Part shown: positions 44,575 to 54,247 of the stretch, one piece after another
How positions within the stretch are numbered: position 1 is the stretch's first letter
Layout of the letters: the number at the start of each line of letters is the position of its first letter
From: Pseudomonas sp. M30-35
GTDB lineage: Bacteria > Pseudomonadota > Gammaproteobacteria > Pseudomonadales > Pseudomonadaceae
Direction: 5' to 3'
Assembly: GCF_002163625.1 (NCBI RefSeq)
Contig: NZ_CP020892.1
Location: forward strand, 1,302,001-1,366,000
Length of the DNA: 64,000 bases
Translations under genes and position numbers: made by a program
The notes under the pieces: generated by a model
What the model was told of the DNA's origin: nothing
Seen by the model: only the letters and a program-made list of their open reading frames with translations
The model's database searches: none

Positions 44575-47112
44575 TTATTTACCGGGTGTCAGCAGTAAGC
44601 GTTTGCTGCCGTATACCTTGTCGATATTTTGCGACTTGAACGGAAAGCTCATGTATTGCCCCCTGAGCCATGCATCAATGCCATCGGCGTAGTGATCGCT
44701 TGCCGGATTACCCGATTGGCCAGAGCTGTTAACCCCGTAAAATGGCTCATCCAGACCAAAATCGACAGCAATGCGCATGGCAGGAATCAGCCAGGTATCA
44801 AAGTTCTGGCCCCAGTGATAAGCCGACACATTCAGGGTGCTGTGATCGCCGCCAGCAGAGTATGGGCCGCGATCAAGGTAGCTGCTGATGGCGCTTAAGC
44901 GGGTGCGCTGGCTGGCGCTGAGCATTGGCGCAATTTTGCTGCTATCGCTTAACCAGTTGTAGTTGTGCAGTTTGCCCCATTGCCAGCCTGCAGGGTCGCT
45001 GCCGAGTTTGCTTTGAGTGAAGGTTGCGGCTGCACTCAGGCTGCGCGCCAGAATCATGGCCTTGGTTTCTTTCTGTGGGGTGCTGATGTCGTCCCAGAAC
45101 GGACTGTCATCGCGGCCTAGCAAGTGATCCGCTTGGGCGGAATACGATATACCTGCAGTTTCAACCAACGCCTTCCATGCCGCGCTGGTATCGGGGCCCA
45201 GTTCATCAAGGAATGTTTGCCGTGCGCTTTCATGCAAAAAAGCACTGTACAGGGCCGCGTCAGCCGAATTGGCGGCCAACTTGCCATCGAACGTCATCAG
45301 GCGTTTAAGGGTATTGCGCGCATTGGCAGCATCACCCGGTGCCATTGCATCAATCGCTTGTTTCAGCGGCTCGGCCATGCCTGGAGCTGCAAACATGCCT
45401 TGCAGCTTGCCAGCAAACAAGGTGGTCTGATCGTACTGCATAGCTTTGATACTGCGCAGGTCTTGCTTACCGCTGTTAAGCAACTGGGCGATACGCTCGG
45501 CGCGTTCCGGGTAGTGCCATGAGTTAGACAACTGCATGCCGTAGCCGGGCGGCACAGTGCGGTTATTGGCGGTTGCGATCCAGCCTTGCTGTGGGTCTTG
45601 ATCATAGGGATGGAGCATCGGTTCTGCATAACCATCCCAGTCGTACTCGCTGTTCCAGCCGGGTGAGGGCAACAGGCCAACGCCGCCACGGCGATTAGGG
45701 AAGCGGCCAGTGACTTGCCAGCCGATATGCTCGGCATCGGCAAATACAATGTTCAACGGTATTGCACGGATTTCACGGGTGGCGGTCGATGCTTGATCCG
45801 CTGACTGCGCACGCGACAGGTCAAAAAATGCATCGAGGCTTTTGTCGGTTTCAAATTGCGCTGTTTGTAATGCCAGGCCGTAACCGCTGCTGATTTGTAT
45901 CGGTTGCAGCGGGTGCTTGCGTTCACCCAATACTGAGTTGAGCAGCGGGCCATGGCGCGTTTCAAAAATAGTTTCGCGGATTGGGCTTTGGCCCTTGATG
46001 AAGAAGGTTTCCTGACGTTGTTTAGCAGGCAGCCACTTGCCATCTGCGAGGTAGTAAAGCTGGCCGTTCTGGCGTCTGATTTTCTCCAGGAACAAGTCTT
46101 GGTTGTCGCCCATGACCATGGTCATGCCCCATGCGACTTTACCGTTGAAACCTGCAACCACCGCAGGTACGCCTGCGATTGAAACGCCCGCGACATGATA
46201 TTTCGGCGCGCGGATTTGTACGAAATTCCACATTGACGGCAATGACAGGGGCAAGTGTGTGTCATTGGCCAGCAAACTCTTACCGCTGCGACTCTTTTGT
46301 GGGCTCAGCGCCCAGTTGTTGGATGCGGCAACACCGAGCAAACGGGTGTCAGCCACTTGTTGTGCGGCTGAATCGATGGCGTTTAATCCGCTAATTTGGC
46401 CGCTGAGTTTCAGGCCTTTGAGCTTGTCGGCTTCCTCAAACGGCAGCGGTTCGTCTGGATAAATGGGCAGTAGCCACGCGAGGTTGTTGCTGCCAACTTT
46501 TTGCGCCATGACCAGTGCGGCGATTTCCTCTTGCAGGTTCACCGACAAGCCAAAGTTGATCAGGCTGAACACCAGCGCCGAATCTTCAGGCTTCCAATAC
46601 GCGGGACGATAGCCAGATTCGGCGATATCCATCGGCAGCTTGTCACGGAAGCGGAACATGTAGGCGTTCACCCCGCGTGCATACACCTCAAAAATTCTCT
46701 TCAGGCGCGGCGATGCTCCCTTATAAAGCAGTTCAGCACTTTGCTTGAGATTGACCGCACGCATCAGTCGGTCGACCTCCAGCGCACCAGGGCCCACCAT
46801 TTCCGAGAGGCGACCTTCTGCGAGCAGGCGCATGCCAACCATTTGGCTAAGGCGGTCACCGGCATGCACGTAGCCGAGGGTGAACATTGCATCGTGCAGG
46901 GTGCTGGTTTCAATCAGTGGCATGCCCAGCGCATTGCGTCTGACAACCGCGCCTTTGGCCAAACCTTTAACGCTGCTGATGCCTTGATCGGGCGGCACGC
47001 TGTCACTGTAGCGGCTGCTTAAAAACGACTGGCAACCACTCAGCGTAAGCGCAGCGCTGATGAGTGCGGCAAGACCGAACACGGTTGTTGGACGAAACAC
47101 ACGCGATTGCAT
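44575..47112 (-). CDS. Penicillin-acylase-family lipoprotein, QuiP-like acyl-homoserine-lactone acylase
   Basis: An 845-residue Ntn hydrolase close in length to P. aeruginosa QuiP (847). A lipoprotein signal ends in LSGC (C27). The precursor is expected to cleave before S264 in [10 protein letters not shown], giving the alpha and beta chains; S264 would be the nucleophile. [19 protein letters not shown] is also a family mark. AGGAG precedes ATG 47112. QuiP degrades long-chain quorum signals; that activity here is inferred from family only. Confidence 0.82.
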   Translation of the reverse strand: MQSRVFRPTTVFGLAALISAALTLSGCQSFLSSRYSDSVPPDQGISSVKGLAKGAVVRRNALGMPLIETSTLHDAMFTLGYVHAGDRLSQMVGMRLLAEGRLSEMVGPGALEVDRLMRAVNLKQSAELLYKGASPRLKRIFEVYARGVNAYMFRFRDKLPMDIAESGYRPAYWKPEDSALVFSLINFGLSVNLQEEIAALVMAQKVGSNNLAWLLPIYPDEPLPFEEADKLKGLKLSGQISGLNAIDSAAQQVADTRLLGVAASNNWALSPQKSRSGKSLLANDTHLPLSLPSMWNFVQIRAPKYHVAGVSIAGVPAVVAGFNGKVAWGMTMVMGDNQDLFLEKIRRQNGQLYYLADGKWLPAKQRQETFFIKGQSPIRETIFETRHGPLLNSVLGERKHPLQPIQISSGYGLALQTAQFETDKSLDAFFDLSRAQSADQASTATREIRAIPLNIVFADAEHIGWQVTGRFPNRRGGVGLLPSPGWNSEYDWDGYAEPMLHPYDQDPQQGWIATANNRTVPPGYGMQLSNSWHYPERAERIAQLLNSGKQDLRSIKAMQYDQTTLFAGKLQGMFAAPGMAEPLKQAIDAMAPGDAANARNTLKRLMTFDGKLAANSADAALYSAFLHESARQTFLDELGPDTSAAWKALVETAGISYSAQADHLLGRDDSPFWDDISTPQKETKAMILARSLSAAATFTQSKLGSDPAGWQWGKLHNYNWLSDSSKIAPMLSASQRTRLSAISSYLDRGPYSAGGDHSTLNVSAYHWGQNFDTWLIPAMRIAVDFGLDEPFYGVNSSGQSGNPASDHYADGIDAWLRGQYMSFPFKSQNIDKVYGSKRLLLTPGK

Positions 47113-47360
47113 GCAGCTAACTCCTGAAGGATGGAGCGGGTCGATGATTCATTCAGCTATGGTCACAAGCCTAGCAGGCATAGAGGGCCGGGTGACGGGC
47201 TGTTTGAGCTGTTTGGTTGGCGCTGCGTAAGTTAGTCAGCGGCGCAGTAACTGGCAATAGCCGGATTAAAATTATCAGTGTTTGCAGCGCGGCAGCCGAC
47301 CTGCCTTCAAGGTGAGACTTGTTGTATCAAGTTAAGCCCGTGTGGATATACAGCGAAGAG
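47113..47360. other. Intergenic region, no gene seen
   Basis: About 250 bp holding the acylase promoter. No gene or known motif was found apart from the terminator that follows. Confidence 0.4.
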
Positions 47361-47392
47361 ACCTGCAGCTAGAGCGTGATCTAGCTGCAGGT
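47361..47392 (-). terminator. Perfect 13-bp hairpin after the MFS/spermidine-synthase gene
   Basis: ACCTGCAGCTAGA-GCGTGA-TCTAGCTGCAGGT, 20 bp past the minus-strand stop. No U-run follows, so termination may be weak or the hairpin may serve another purpose. Confidence 0.5.
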
Positions 47393-47412
47393 TAGAGGAT
47401 GGGGTAACAGAA

Positions 47413-49956
47413 TTAGTTCGAACCGCTTTGGGGCATGCCCAGAAACCAGCGGTAATAAGGATTATCCTCGTCAGTTTTGAGCAGTTGGCGAACTTCGCGG
47501 GTCCAGCCCTCGCGATCACGCTGGTAGGAAAACAATCCCGCGGCATAGAAGTGCTGCAGGCGTTTCCAGTTACTTGCGACCTCGGCACGAAAGGTGTCGT
47601 CAGCACCGATCAATGGCGGTGCGCTGTGCAGTTCAAGCAGTGCTGGCAATACACGGGTGATTTCTTTCGAGCGCACCCAAGGGGCGTACTCAATACGTGG
47701 GCGGTCGTCGGTAACGGCGGGCGCATCGCCTGCAAAACGCTCAAGGCCTTTGCGGTCGGTGATCCATGTCGCGAGCAATGCCGCTGGCGAGTCAATTCCT
47801 ACCTCTCTTAATGACTCGGCGACTTGTGGGCGTGCGAAGCGTTGCTGAATATCCGGCACCGATAGCGGCATGGGCTCAAGCGAGCCAATCAACAGCATCT
47901 CGTGGAGTTCAGTTGTCCATAACGTGGCATGGGGAAATACATCGATAAAGCTGCGCACCAATGAACGACTGTCTTCGATGTTTTGCGTGGGCAGCGGTAG
48001 CCATTGCGCCACTAAACCACCGGGTTGCAAGCGACTGGCAGCCAGAGCATAGAAGTCGCGGGAATAAAGATTAACGACTCCGGCGGCGGAGGGCGGCGGC
48101 GGTTCCAGGGTGACCAAGTCGTAGCGCTCAGCACTGCGTAGCAGTTCGCGGCGGCCATCGCGTAAACGAATGTCCAGTTGCGGGTTTTCAGCGGCATTAT
48201 AGTTACCACTGAATAGTGGCGCGGCTTCAAGTACTTCTGGAAGCAGCTCCGCGACTACTGGTTTTTTCAAGTCGGTATATCGCAACATGGCGCCGACGGT
48301 GATGCCTGTACCAAAGCCAATGACCAGCGCTGACTGCGGTTGCCCTTTATGGATCAGCAGTGGCAACAGGGCTTGCAAGCGCATGTAGCGCAGCGAAGGC
48401 ATCGCATCGCCTGTGTTGGAAACGCCTTGGATATATAGGCGATTGAACTGGCGTTCCGCTCGACCTTGAGTGACCACCGCGACCGTGCCGCTACGACCTT
48501 CTTGATAAAACACGATTTTGCCGTTGCGCGCCCCCGGTAGCAGGTCGGCAAGCCGCTGTGGTGGCGTCAGTACGCCGCCAATAAGGGTGGCCAAGCCTAT
48601 CGCTAGCACTGCGAAGCGCATCCCTTTACCGACCGTCGCGCCTTTGAGGGCTGCTATTGCACCAATCAATGCTGCGACTACAGCCAGCACAACCAGGGTT
48701 CGCACCAGCCCGAGTTCGGGTACCAATACGAAGCCGGTAAGCACCACTCCAACAATGCCGCCGAGGGTGTTGAGCGCAACTACGGCGCCAACATCTCGGC
48801 CGACGTGATTGCTGTTGACCGCTAAGCGCAACGCCAGCGGAAAGGCTGCGCCGAGCAAGGTAGTCGGCAAAAACACCACACACAGAGCGGCAACGGCAAA
48901 GCGTGCGGACATTCCGGCCAGGGCATTGCCGGTCAGTTGCAGCACCATCACCTCCGCATGGGTTTGCGCAATGATCAGCCAGCGACCGAGGCCGGAAATC
49001 TGGAGCAAGGCCAGCAAGCCTGCCGCTGCGATCAACAGGCCGAATAATCCCCAGGGGTCAGCAATGCGATCGGCGCGGCGCGCGTATAACGCACTGCCAA
49101 GTACGAGGCCCGTGAGATAGGTGGCCAAGACCACGGAGAACGCGAAGGCTCGGGTGCTCATGAATGGCACGATCGATTGAGTCCAGACCACCTCGTAGCC
49201 AAGTGCTACGCCACCGGCGATGCAATACAAGGCAATGGCCAAGCGTGCTGTGTTTGAACGTGGGGCAGGGGACGCAATTGTAGGCTTGGACAGCCTTTGA
49301 TCATTGCGCCGCGCGAGCCAGGCACCGCCGCCTGCAAGCAGGTTAAGCAGGGCCGCAGCGTAAGCGCTGCCATTGACGCCTAGTTGTGGAATCAGAAAAA
49401 AAGCCGCAAGCAGTGTACCGGCGATGGCGCCAGCCGTATTACCTGCGTAGAGACGCCCGCCCGCTTCACCGAGGCGACCATCAGCCGGAGATAAAGCACG
49501 TACCAGCACCGGTAATGTTCCGCCCATGAAAAACGCGGGTAAGCCAACTAATAAAAAGGGTAGTAACCATGCGAACAGACCAATGCTGTCCTCGAGTCGA
49601 GCGAACAGGCCAGCCGACTGAGATAAGGCGTAGGTTGTTGCAATCCCGAGGATCGCTACGAGCAGCTCCAGCGCCGCGTAAAGTTGAATCGGACGACTCA
49701 AGCGATCGGCCCAACGGCCAAAAAACAGACCGCCTAAGGCAAGTCCGGCGAAGAATGCACTGATGCCAGTGGTGATTGCATAAACCTCAACCCCGACCAC
49801 CAGAGAAAGTTGTTTAACCCAAAGCACCTGATAGACCAATGCTGCGCAGCCGGAAATAAACAGCAGCAGCACGGGAATCAGCATGGGCAGAGCAAGAGGG
49901 GTATCAGCAACCGCACCACGAGAGCGGGCGCGAGACGAACTGGCGGCTGAGGACAT
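47413..49956 (-). CDS. Membrane protein fused to a spermidine-synthase-like domain
   Basis: An 847-residue fusion. The first 500 residues form at least twelve membrane helices in two halves, each with a YE/YQV-W motif (LVYQVLWVKQLSLVVG and LGYEVVWTQSIVPFMS). The C-terminal part is a Rossmann methyltransferase-like spermidine-synthase domain: ALVIGFGTGITVGAML, VELLPEVLEAA-like acidic turn, LVTLEPPPPSAAGVVNLYS. It lacks a full polyamine-synthase context, so the substrate is unknown. Start ATG 49956 is favoured over a methionine 31 codons upstream that overlaps the terminator. It follows the sulfatase gene. Confidence 0.8.
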   Translation of the reverse strand: MSSAASSSRARSRGAVADTPLALPMLIPVLLLFISGCAALVYQVLWVKQLSLVVGVEVYAITTGISAFFAGLALGGLFFGRWADRLSRPIQLYAALELLVAILGIATTYALSQSAGLFARLEDSIGLFAWLLPFLLVGLPAFFMGGTLPVLVRALSPADGRLGEAGGRLYAGNTAGAIAGTLLAAFFLIPQLGVNGSAYAAALLNLLAGGGAWLARRNDQRLSKPTIASPAPRSNTARLAIALYCIAGGVALGYEVVWTQSIVPFMSTRAFAFSVVLATYLTGLVLGSALYARRADRIADPWGLFGLLIAAAGLLALLQISGLGRWLIIAQTHAEVMVLQLTGNALAGMSARFAVAALCVVFLPTTLLGAAFPLALRLAVNSNHVGRDVGAVVALNTLGGIVGVVLTGFVLVPELGLVRTLVVLAVVAALIGAIAALKGATVGKGMRFAVLAIGLATLIGGVLTPPQRLADLLPGARNGKIVFYQEGRSGTVAVVTQGRAERQFNRLYIQGVSNTGDAMPSLRYMRLQALLPLLIHKGQPQSALVIGFGTGITVGAMLRYTDLKKPVVAELLPEVLEAAPLFSGNYNAAENPQLDIRLRDGRRELLRSAERYDLVTLEPPPPSAAGVVNLYSRDFYALAASRLQPGGLVAQWLPLPTQNIEDSRSLVRSFIDVFPHATLWTTELHEMLLIGSLEPMPLSVPDIQQRFARPQVAESLREVGIDSPAALLATWITDRKGLERFAGDAPAVTDDRPRIEYAPWVRSKEITRVLPALLELHSAPPLIGADDTFRAEVASNWKRLQHFYAAGLFSYQRDREGWTREVRQLLKTDEDNPYYRWFLGMPQSGSN

Positions 49957-49982
49957 CAAAAAAAGCGCCTTATCTGATATGA

Positions 49983-50020
49983 GAAAACCTGCGACAGGTT
50001 GCCCCGTCGCAGGTTTTTTA
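49983..50020 (-). terminator. Sulfatase gene terminator
   Basis: AACCTGCGAC-GGGGCAACCT-GTCGCAGGTT on the minus strand, followed by TTCTC; a T run is also present on the plus side. It separates the sulfatase from the fusion gene. Confidence 0.8.
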
Positions 50021-50057
50021 AGATAGCGTCCGAAGCAGGCGGACGCCACGTTTTACA

Positions 50058-51644
50058 TCACTGTTTTTTCGCCGCTTCTGCTTCTTTCATCTTCGCTTCG
50101 ATCTGCTTATCTACGTTCGCACGAATCTGGTCGATGCTAAAGCTCGCCGGACGTTGGCTTGGTGGATAGTCGACGAAGGTCTGCAAGAACTTGGCTGCTC
50201 GCTGAGTTGCTTGCTCGGTGATGAACACGTTCTTGGTCAAGAAGTCATAGTACTGATCGGAAACAATATCAGCCCGCTCATACGGATCCATTCGCAGGTT
50301 GAAAATCTTCGGTAAGCGAAGACAAACAAAGGGTTCGCTCCAGACTTTCATTCCGCCGGGCTCGCGCTGCTCACAGAAAACGACTTTCCAGTTGTCAAAG
50401 CGCATGGCAACCAAGTCCGTATCATCATTGAAATAATAGAACTCGTTACGTTCGCTCTTGTCGGTTTTACCTGTCAGGTAGTCCAACTGGTTATAGCCAT
50501 CAAGGTGTACCTTGAAGTTTTTACCGCCTACGTCGGTTCCCTTGAGAAGCCTTTCTTTGATATCAGTATCCCCGGCCGCAGCAAGCAGTGTAGGGAACCA
50601 GTCGAGTCCGGAGAACATTTCACGAGAAACAGTTCCTGGCTTGATATGGCCCGGCCAGCGAACCATCGCAGGTACTCGGTATGCACCTTCCCAGTTGGAG
50701 TTCTTCTCGTTACGGAATGGCGTGGTTGCCGCATCCGGCCAAGAGAACTGGTTCGGGCCGTTGTCTGTGGTGTAAACCACAATGGTGTTATCAGCAATTT
50801 TCAGGTCATCTAGCTTTTTGAGCAGCATGCCGACGTCTTCGTCGTGTTCGATCATCCCATCAGCGTACTCATTGCCAGGCATCCCGCTCTGGCCTTTCAT
50901 CGAATCACGTACGTGCGTGAACAAGTGCATACGTGTGGTGTTCATCCACACGAAAAACGGCTTGTCCGCTTTGGCTTGCTTCTCGATGAAGTTGATTGCA
51001 GCTTGAGTCGTATCGTCGTCAATGGTTTCCATGCGCTTGCTGGTAAGCGCCCCAGTGTCTTCGATTTTTCCGTCAGCAGTGGATTTGATTACCCCCCGCG
51101 GAGACGCGCCCTTGACGAATTCAGCATCGTCCTTTGGCCAGAGCTCGCGTTCAGGTTCTTCCTCAGCATTGAGGTGGTAAAGGTTTCCGAAGAACTCATC
51201 GAAACCATGATTGGTCGGTAGGAATTCGTCACGGTCACCCAAGTGGTTCTTACCAAATTGGCCGGTTGCGTAGCCAAGTGGTTTGAGTGCCTGGGCGATA
51301 GTGATATCGCGACCTTGCAGGCCCACCGGAACTCCAGGCAGGCCTACTTTCGAAAGACCTGTGCGGAAAATGGTTTGCCCTGTGATGAAGGTTGAGCGTC
51401 CCGCAGTGCAGCTGTTTTCAGCATAGTAATCAGTAAACTTCATGCCGGCCGCGGCAATCTTGTCGATGTTCGGTGTTTCATAACCGACAACACCTTGACC
51501 GTAGGCACTGATATTGGTCTGACCAATATCGTCCCCGAATATCACCAGAATATTAGGTTTGTCTGCAGCTATTGCGGCTGAGGCACTGATGGCCGCTGCC
51601 ATTGCGAGTGCAACTCGCGGTATCCATTTTCGAGGGGTTCTCAT
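50058..51644 (-). CDS. Secreted arylsulfatase (type I, formylglycine)
   Basis: A 528-residue alkaline-phosphatase-superfamily sulfatase. The signal peptide ends ASAAIAA at about residue 27. Metal ligands start at NILVIFGDD (residues 31-39). The modification site is C79 in CTAGR, which the formylglycine-generating enzyme oxidises; that enzyme is not in this window. TTDNGP and GHIKPGT follow. ATG 51644 follows AAGGAA. The last 20 residues are Lys/Glu/Ala-rich. Its natural sulfate ester is unknown. Confidence 0.9.
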   Translation of the reverse strand: MRTPRKWIPRVALAMAAAISASAAIAADKPNILVIFGDDIGQTNISAYGQGVVGYETPNIDKIAAAGMKFTDYYAENSCTAGRSTFITGQTIFRTGLSKVGLPGVPVGLQGRDITIAQALKPLGYATGQFGKNHLGDRDEFLPTNHGFDEFFGNLYHLNAEEEPERELWPKDDAEFVKGASPRGVIKSTADGKIEDTGALTSKRMETIDDDTTQAAINFIEKQAKADKPFFVWMNTTRMHLFTHVRDSMKGQSGMPGNEYADGMIEHDEDVGMLLKKLDDLKIADNTIVVYTTDNGPNQFSWPDAATTPFRNEKNSNWEGAYRVPAMVRWPGHIKPGTVSREMFSGLDWFPTLLAAAGDTDIKERLLKGTDVGGKNFKVHLDGYNQLDYLTGKTDKSERNEFYYFNDDTDLVAMRFDNWKVVFCEQREPGGMKVWSEPFVCLRLPKIFNLRMDPYERADIVSDQYYDFLTKNVFITEQATQRAAKFLQTFVDYPPSQRPASFSIDQIRANVDKQIEAKMKEAEAAKKQ

Positions 51645-51743
51645 TCTCGTATTTCCTTTATGCACAAGTTTTGGCAACTACAACGGTTTAAAAGGGTAGT
51701 ACACGAACTAGGTTGTTACCGGCCTTTTTATTGAAAAAAAGAC

Positions 51744-52751
51744 CTAAGGTTGATCCACCTCAAAGGGGTAGATGTTTTTCCACTCCTTGGCCATATCGAC
51801 TACGGTCCAGTTTTGGGTTTTGGCCGCATCAAGCGCTTTGTCGAGGCGGCCGATCTTGCTGTCACGGTCATAGGCCCATTCGCGCTTGGCGTCGGTGTGA
51901 TGGACCAGGCCTGCAAAGCGTTTGCCGCTGGCAGCGGTGGTCCACTGCAGCATTTGCAGGTCACCATCAGAATTGCCGAAGGCAAAAATTGGCCGGCGCC
52001 CAATGATTGACTGAATGCTCACAGGTTTGCCTGGGCCGTCATCGTTAAGCGCCAGTTTTGGTTCACGCAAGATCGAGTATTTGCCATCCTGATCCTGGAA
52101 CTGGGTAACGAACGTTGTGCCGATCACCTGCTCGGGTGGTATTCCGTAGACTTCCTCAGCGAAGGCGCGCATGAACTCAACCTCGCCACCTGAAACGATG
52201 TAGGTTTTGAAGCCATTCGCGCGCAGGTAATCAAGCAGCTCCAACATCGGTTGAAACACCATTTCAGTGAATGGTTTTGCGCTTTTCGGGTGTTTGGTGC
52301 TGGCGAGCCAACGTTGAGCATTTTCATTGAATGTGGCTGTGCTTATTCCAGTGTGAGTGGCCCCAACGATCTTCATCAGGCCTTCCATGCCGCTGGCAGC
52401 AAGCGTCTTTTGGTCGTTTTCGAGGACGGCCTTGAATGGTTGCTCGGTTTTCCATTCAGGGTGTTGTGGCGCCAGGCGTTTGACCTCGCTCAGGGCAAAT
52501 AACAGCTGAAAATACATCGGCTGCTCGCTCCACAAGGTACCGTCGTTATCGAAGACGGCAATGCGCTCGGCAACAGGCACATAATCCTTGCTACCTTCGC
52601 TGGTGACCGCCTGAACAAACTGTACGATGGCCTGACGCGAGGGGCCTTCGTTCCATGACGGTAATTCATCGGCCGCCTGAGCCAGCAATGGTAAAGCCAA
52701 CAGTAATGCGACCAGCCCGCGCCATGAAGTTTGCGCAATTAATCGACGCAT
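51744..52751 (-). CDS. Secreted HAD-family phosphatase
   Basis: A 335-residue haloacid-dehalogenase-superfamily hydrolase with a Sec signal (LVALLLALPLLAQA). The catalytic aspartates are D68 and D70 in VFDNDGTLW; motif II is YIVSGGE and the late acidic motif FAFGNSDGDLQM. It resembles phosphoserine-phosphatase-like exported HAD proteins. GAGGATG precedes ATG 52751. It lies 100 bp upstream of the sulfatase and on the same strand, so the pair may act on the same substrate pool. A repeat element separates it from batD. Confidence 0.85.
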   Translation of the reverse strand: MRRLIAQTSWRGLVALLLALPLLAQAADELPSWNEGPSRQAIVQFVQAVTSEGSKDYVPVAERIAVFDNDGTLWSEQPMYFQLLFALSEVKRLAPQHPEWKTEQPFKAVLENDQKTLAASGMEGLMKIVGATHTGISTATFNENAQRWLASTKHPKSAKPFTEMVFQPMLELLDYLRANGFKTYIVSGGEVEFMRAFAEEVYGIPPEQVIGTTFVTQFQDQDGKYSILREPKLALNDDGPGKPVSIQSIIGRRPIFAFGNSDGDLQMLQWTTAASGKRFAGLVHHTDAKREWAYDRDSKIGRLDKALDAAKTQNWTVVDMAKEWKNIYPFEVDQP

Positions 52752-52786
52752 GGGTCCATCCTCGTTTTCAAATTAGCAAATTTTTA

Positions 52787-52928
52787 GGGAACCGCTGAAA
52801 AACTACTGCGCTAGATATTACGGCGTTAAAAAACTGCTCAAAATGCTCATTTAGGCCAACTAAACTCCGCTTTTTCGCTTTTTTTTGCCTTGTTCTATCG
52901 TCGCTCGCTACCTTTTTCAGAGGTTCCT
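52787..52928. repeat. TA-flanked short inverted-repeat element (142 bp)
   Basis: Nearly identical to 32317-32458 and in the same orientation. The ends are GGGAACCGCTGAAAAA and TTTTTCAGAGGTTCCT, with TA at 52785-52786 and 52929-52930. Its right end supplies the last A of the batD TAA stop codon. Confidence 0.9.
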
Positions 52929-54247
52929 TAGTGCTTTGGATTAAGCGGTTTAAGTGTTCCTACCGCTGGAGGGGCAGTGCGGCTATGTTTAAATAACTCG
53001 CGGAGTTTAGTTAGTGTCTGTTTTTGCGCAGAGGCCCGTGCTAGAGCGGTTTTGTTCGCAGAATAACTTGCTTTTAATAAGATTAGCAGCTGATTTCTAA
53101 GGTGCGAGGGTAAATTTTTAGAGGCACCTTGTAGTGTGTCCGCGTCCGCACTCCGTTTGACCCAGCGATAGAGCTCACTGGCGGCAAGTGTCTGGTCGTT
53201 TAGACGTGCCTGAAGTTGTTGCCATGCGAAATCAGGTGAGTCACGCCAAGCTTGCTGACGCGCTGCTCGCCGTTGTAGAAACAATTGCAAACCGCGATTC
53301 CAGTAGGTTCTACCGAAGTAACCAATGAGCGCGGCGAGCAGTATTAAAGCGCTCAATAGCAGCCAATGACGGGCAATATGCAGTTGAGTGTTTTGTCCAA
53401 GCTGACGCAAGTCTTCGCTGATCGAGAAGGGCCCGCTGTAGCCGCTTTCGCCTTGGGCCTTGAAGGTGACTTTGGGGATAGAGGCAATCTGGGGTTGACC
53501 GGCTTGGTCCCACCACTTCAGCTCTATAGCGGGCAATGTGTAATTGCCCTGCTCGCTTACCACATAGGTGATGGTGTCAGTACGGATGCCGCCGGTAATG
53601 TCGCCCCGACCATTGTCCATCGGTTGAATGTTTGGTGTTTGTACGTACTGTTTAAGTCCATTCACCTCAGCCAATTCCGGTGCTGGAATCAGCATGGCCT
53701 GCGCGCCTTTGGCGCGGACACTGAGTTGACGGCTAATGCTGTCGCCAACCCGCAGCGGCTTGTGAGAGCGAACAATAGTCTGGGTGTAGGTGACTTGTTC
53801 GGCTACCAGTACATGTTCCTGATCATTGGCGCCTACAGGCTGTACGGCGCTGAATTTTTGCGCTTGAGTCTGCACCGTTTGCGGCTTACTACCTTGTCCA
53901 GGTTGCACCTGAACGCTAAGCGCTGGGATGTCGAATGTCTGCGCTTGCTGGGGTGTGATCCGATAGGTAAAACGTAGGCCGAAAAAGGTTTTCCCGTCGC
54001 GTTTTTGGGTGAGGTGGGTTGCTTGCGAACTCGGCGCAGACACTACTGCGCCTGGCAGCTCAAGCTTCGGCAGTTGGGGCGCACTGGTGAACCAGGTATC
54101 GACAAGCAGGTCGACCTCAAGCGTAACGATGCCACCGACTAACACTTGGTTTTTCGGCGTTAGGCGGCTGTCGACAAGCAATGTCGGCTCGGCTGCCCAG
54201 ACCGATAAAGGCAGTAATAAAGTGAGGAGCAGGATCAAGTGTTTCAT
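52928..54247 (-). CDS. batD: BatD-like oxygen-tolerance protein
   Basis: A 439-residue protein with a signal peptide (LILLLTLLLPLSVWAA), a large periplasmic region made of beta-domains (VGDSISRQLSVRAKGAQAML), one membrane helix near residue 300 (WLLLSALILLAALIGYFG) and a basic cytoplasmic tail. This matches the BatD layout. Its ATG overlaps the upstream gene by 4 bp. The TAA stop codon spans the repeat-element edge. Confidence 0.85.
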   Translation of the reverse strand: MKHLILLLTLLLPLSVWAAEPTLLVDSRLTPKNQVLVGGIVTLEVDLLVDTWFTSAPQLPKLELPGAVVSAPSSQATHLTQKRDGKTFFGLRFTYRITPQQAQTFDIPALSVQVQPGQGSKPQTVQTQAQKFSAVQPVGANDQEHVLVAEQVTYTQTIVRSHKPLRVGDSISRQLSVRAKGAQAMLIPAPELAEVNGLKQYVQTPNIQPMDNGRGDITGGIRTDTITYVVSEQGNYTLPAIELKWWDQAGQPQIASIPKVTFKAQGESGYSGPFSISEDLRQLGQNTQLHIARHWLLLSALILLAALIGYFGRTYWNRGLQLFLQRRAARQQAWRDSPDFAWQQLQARLNDQTLAASELYRWVKRSADADTLQGASKNLPSHLRNQLLILLKASYSANKTALARASAQKQTLTKLRELFKHSRTAPPAVGTLKPLNPKH

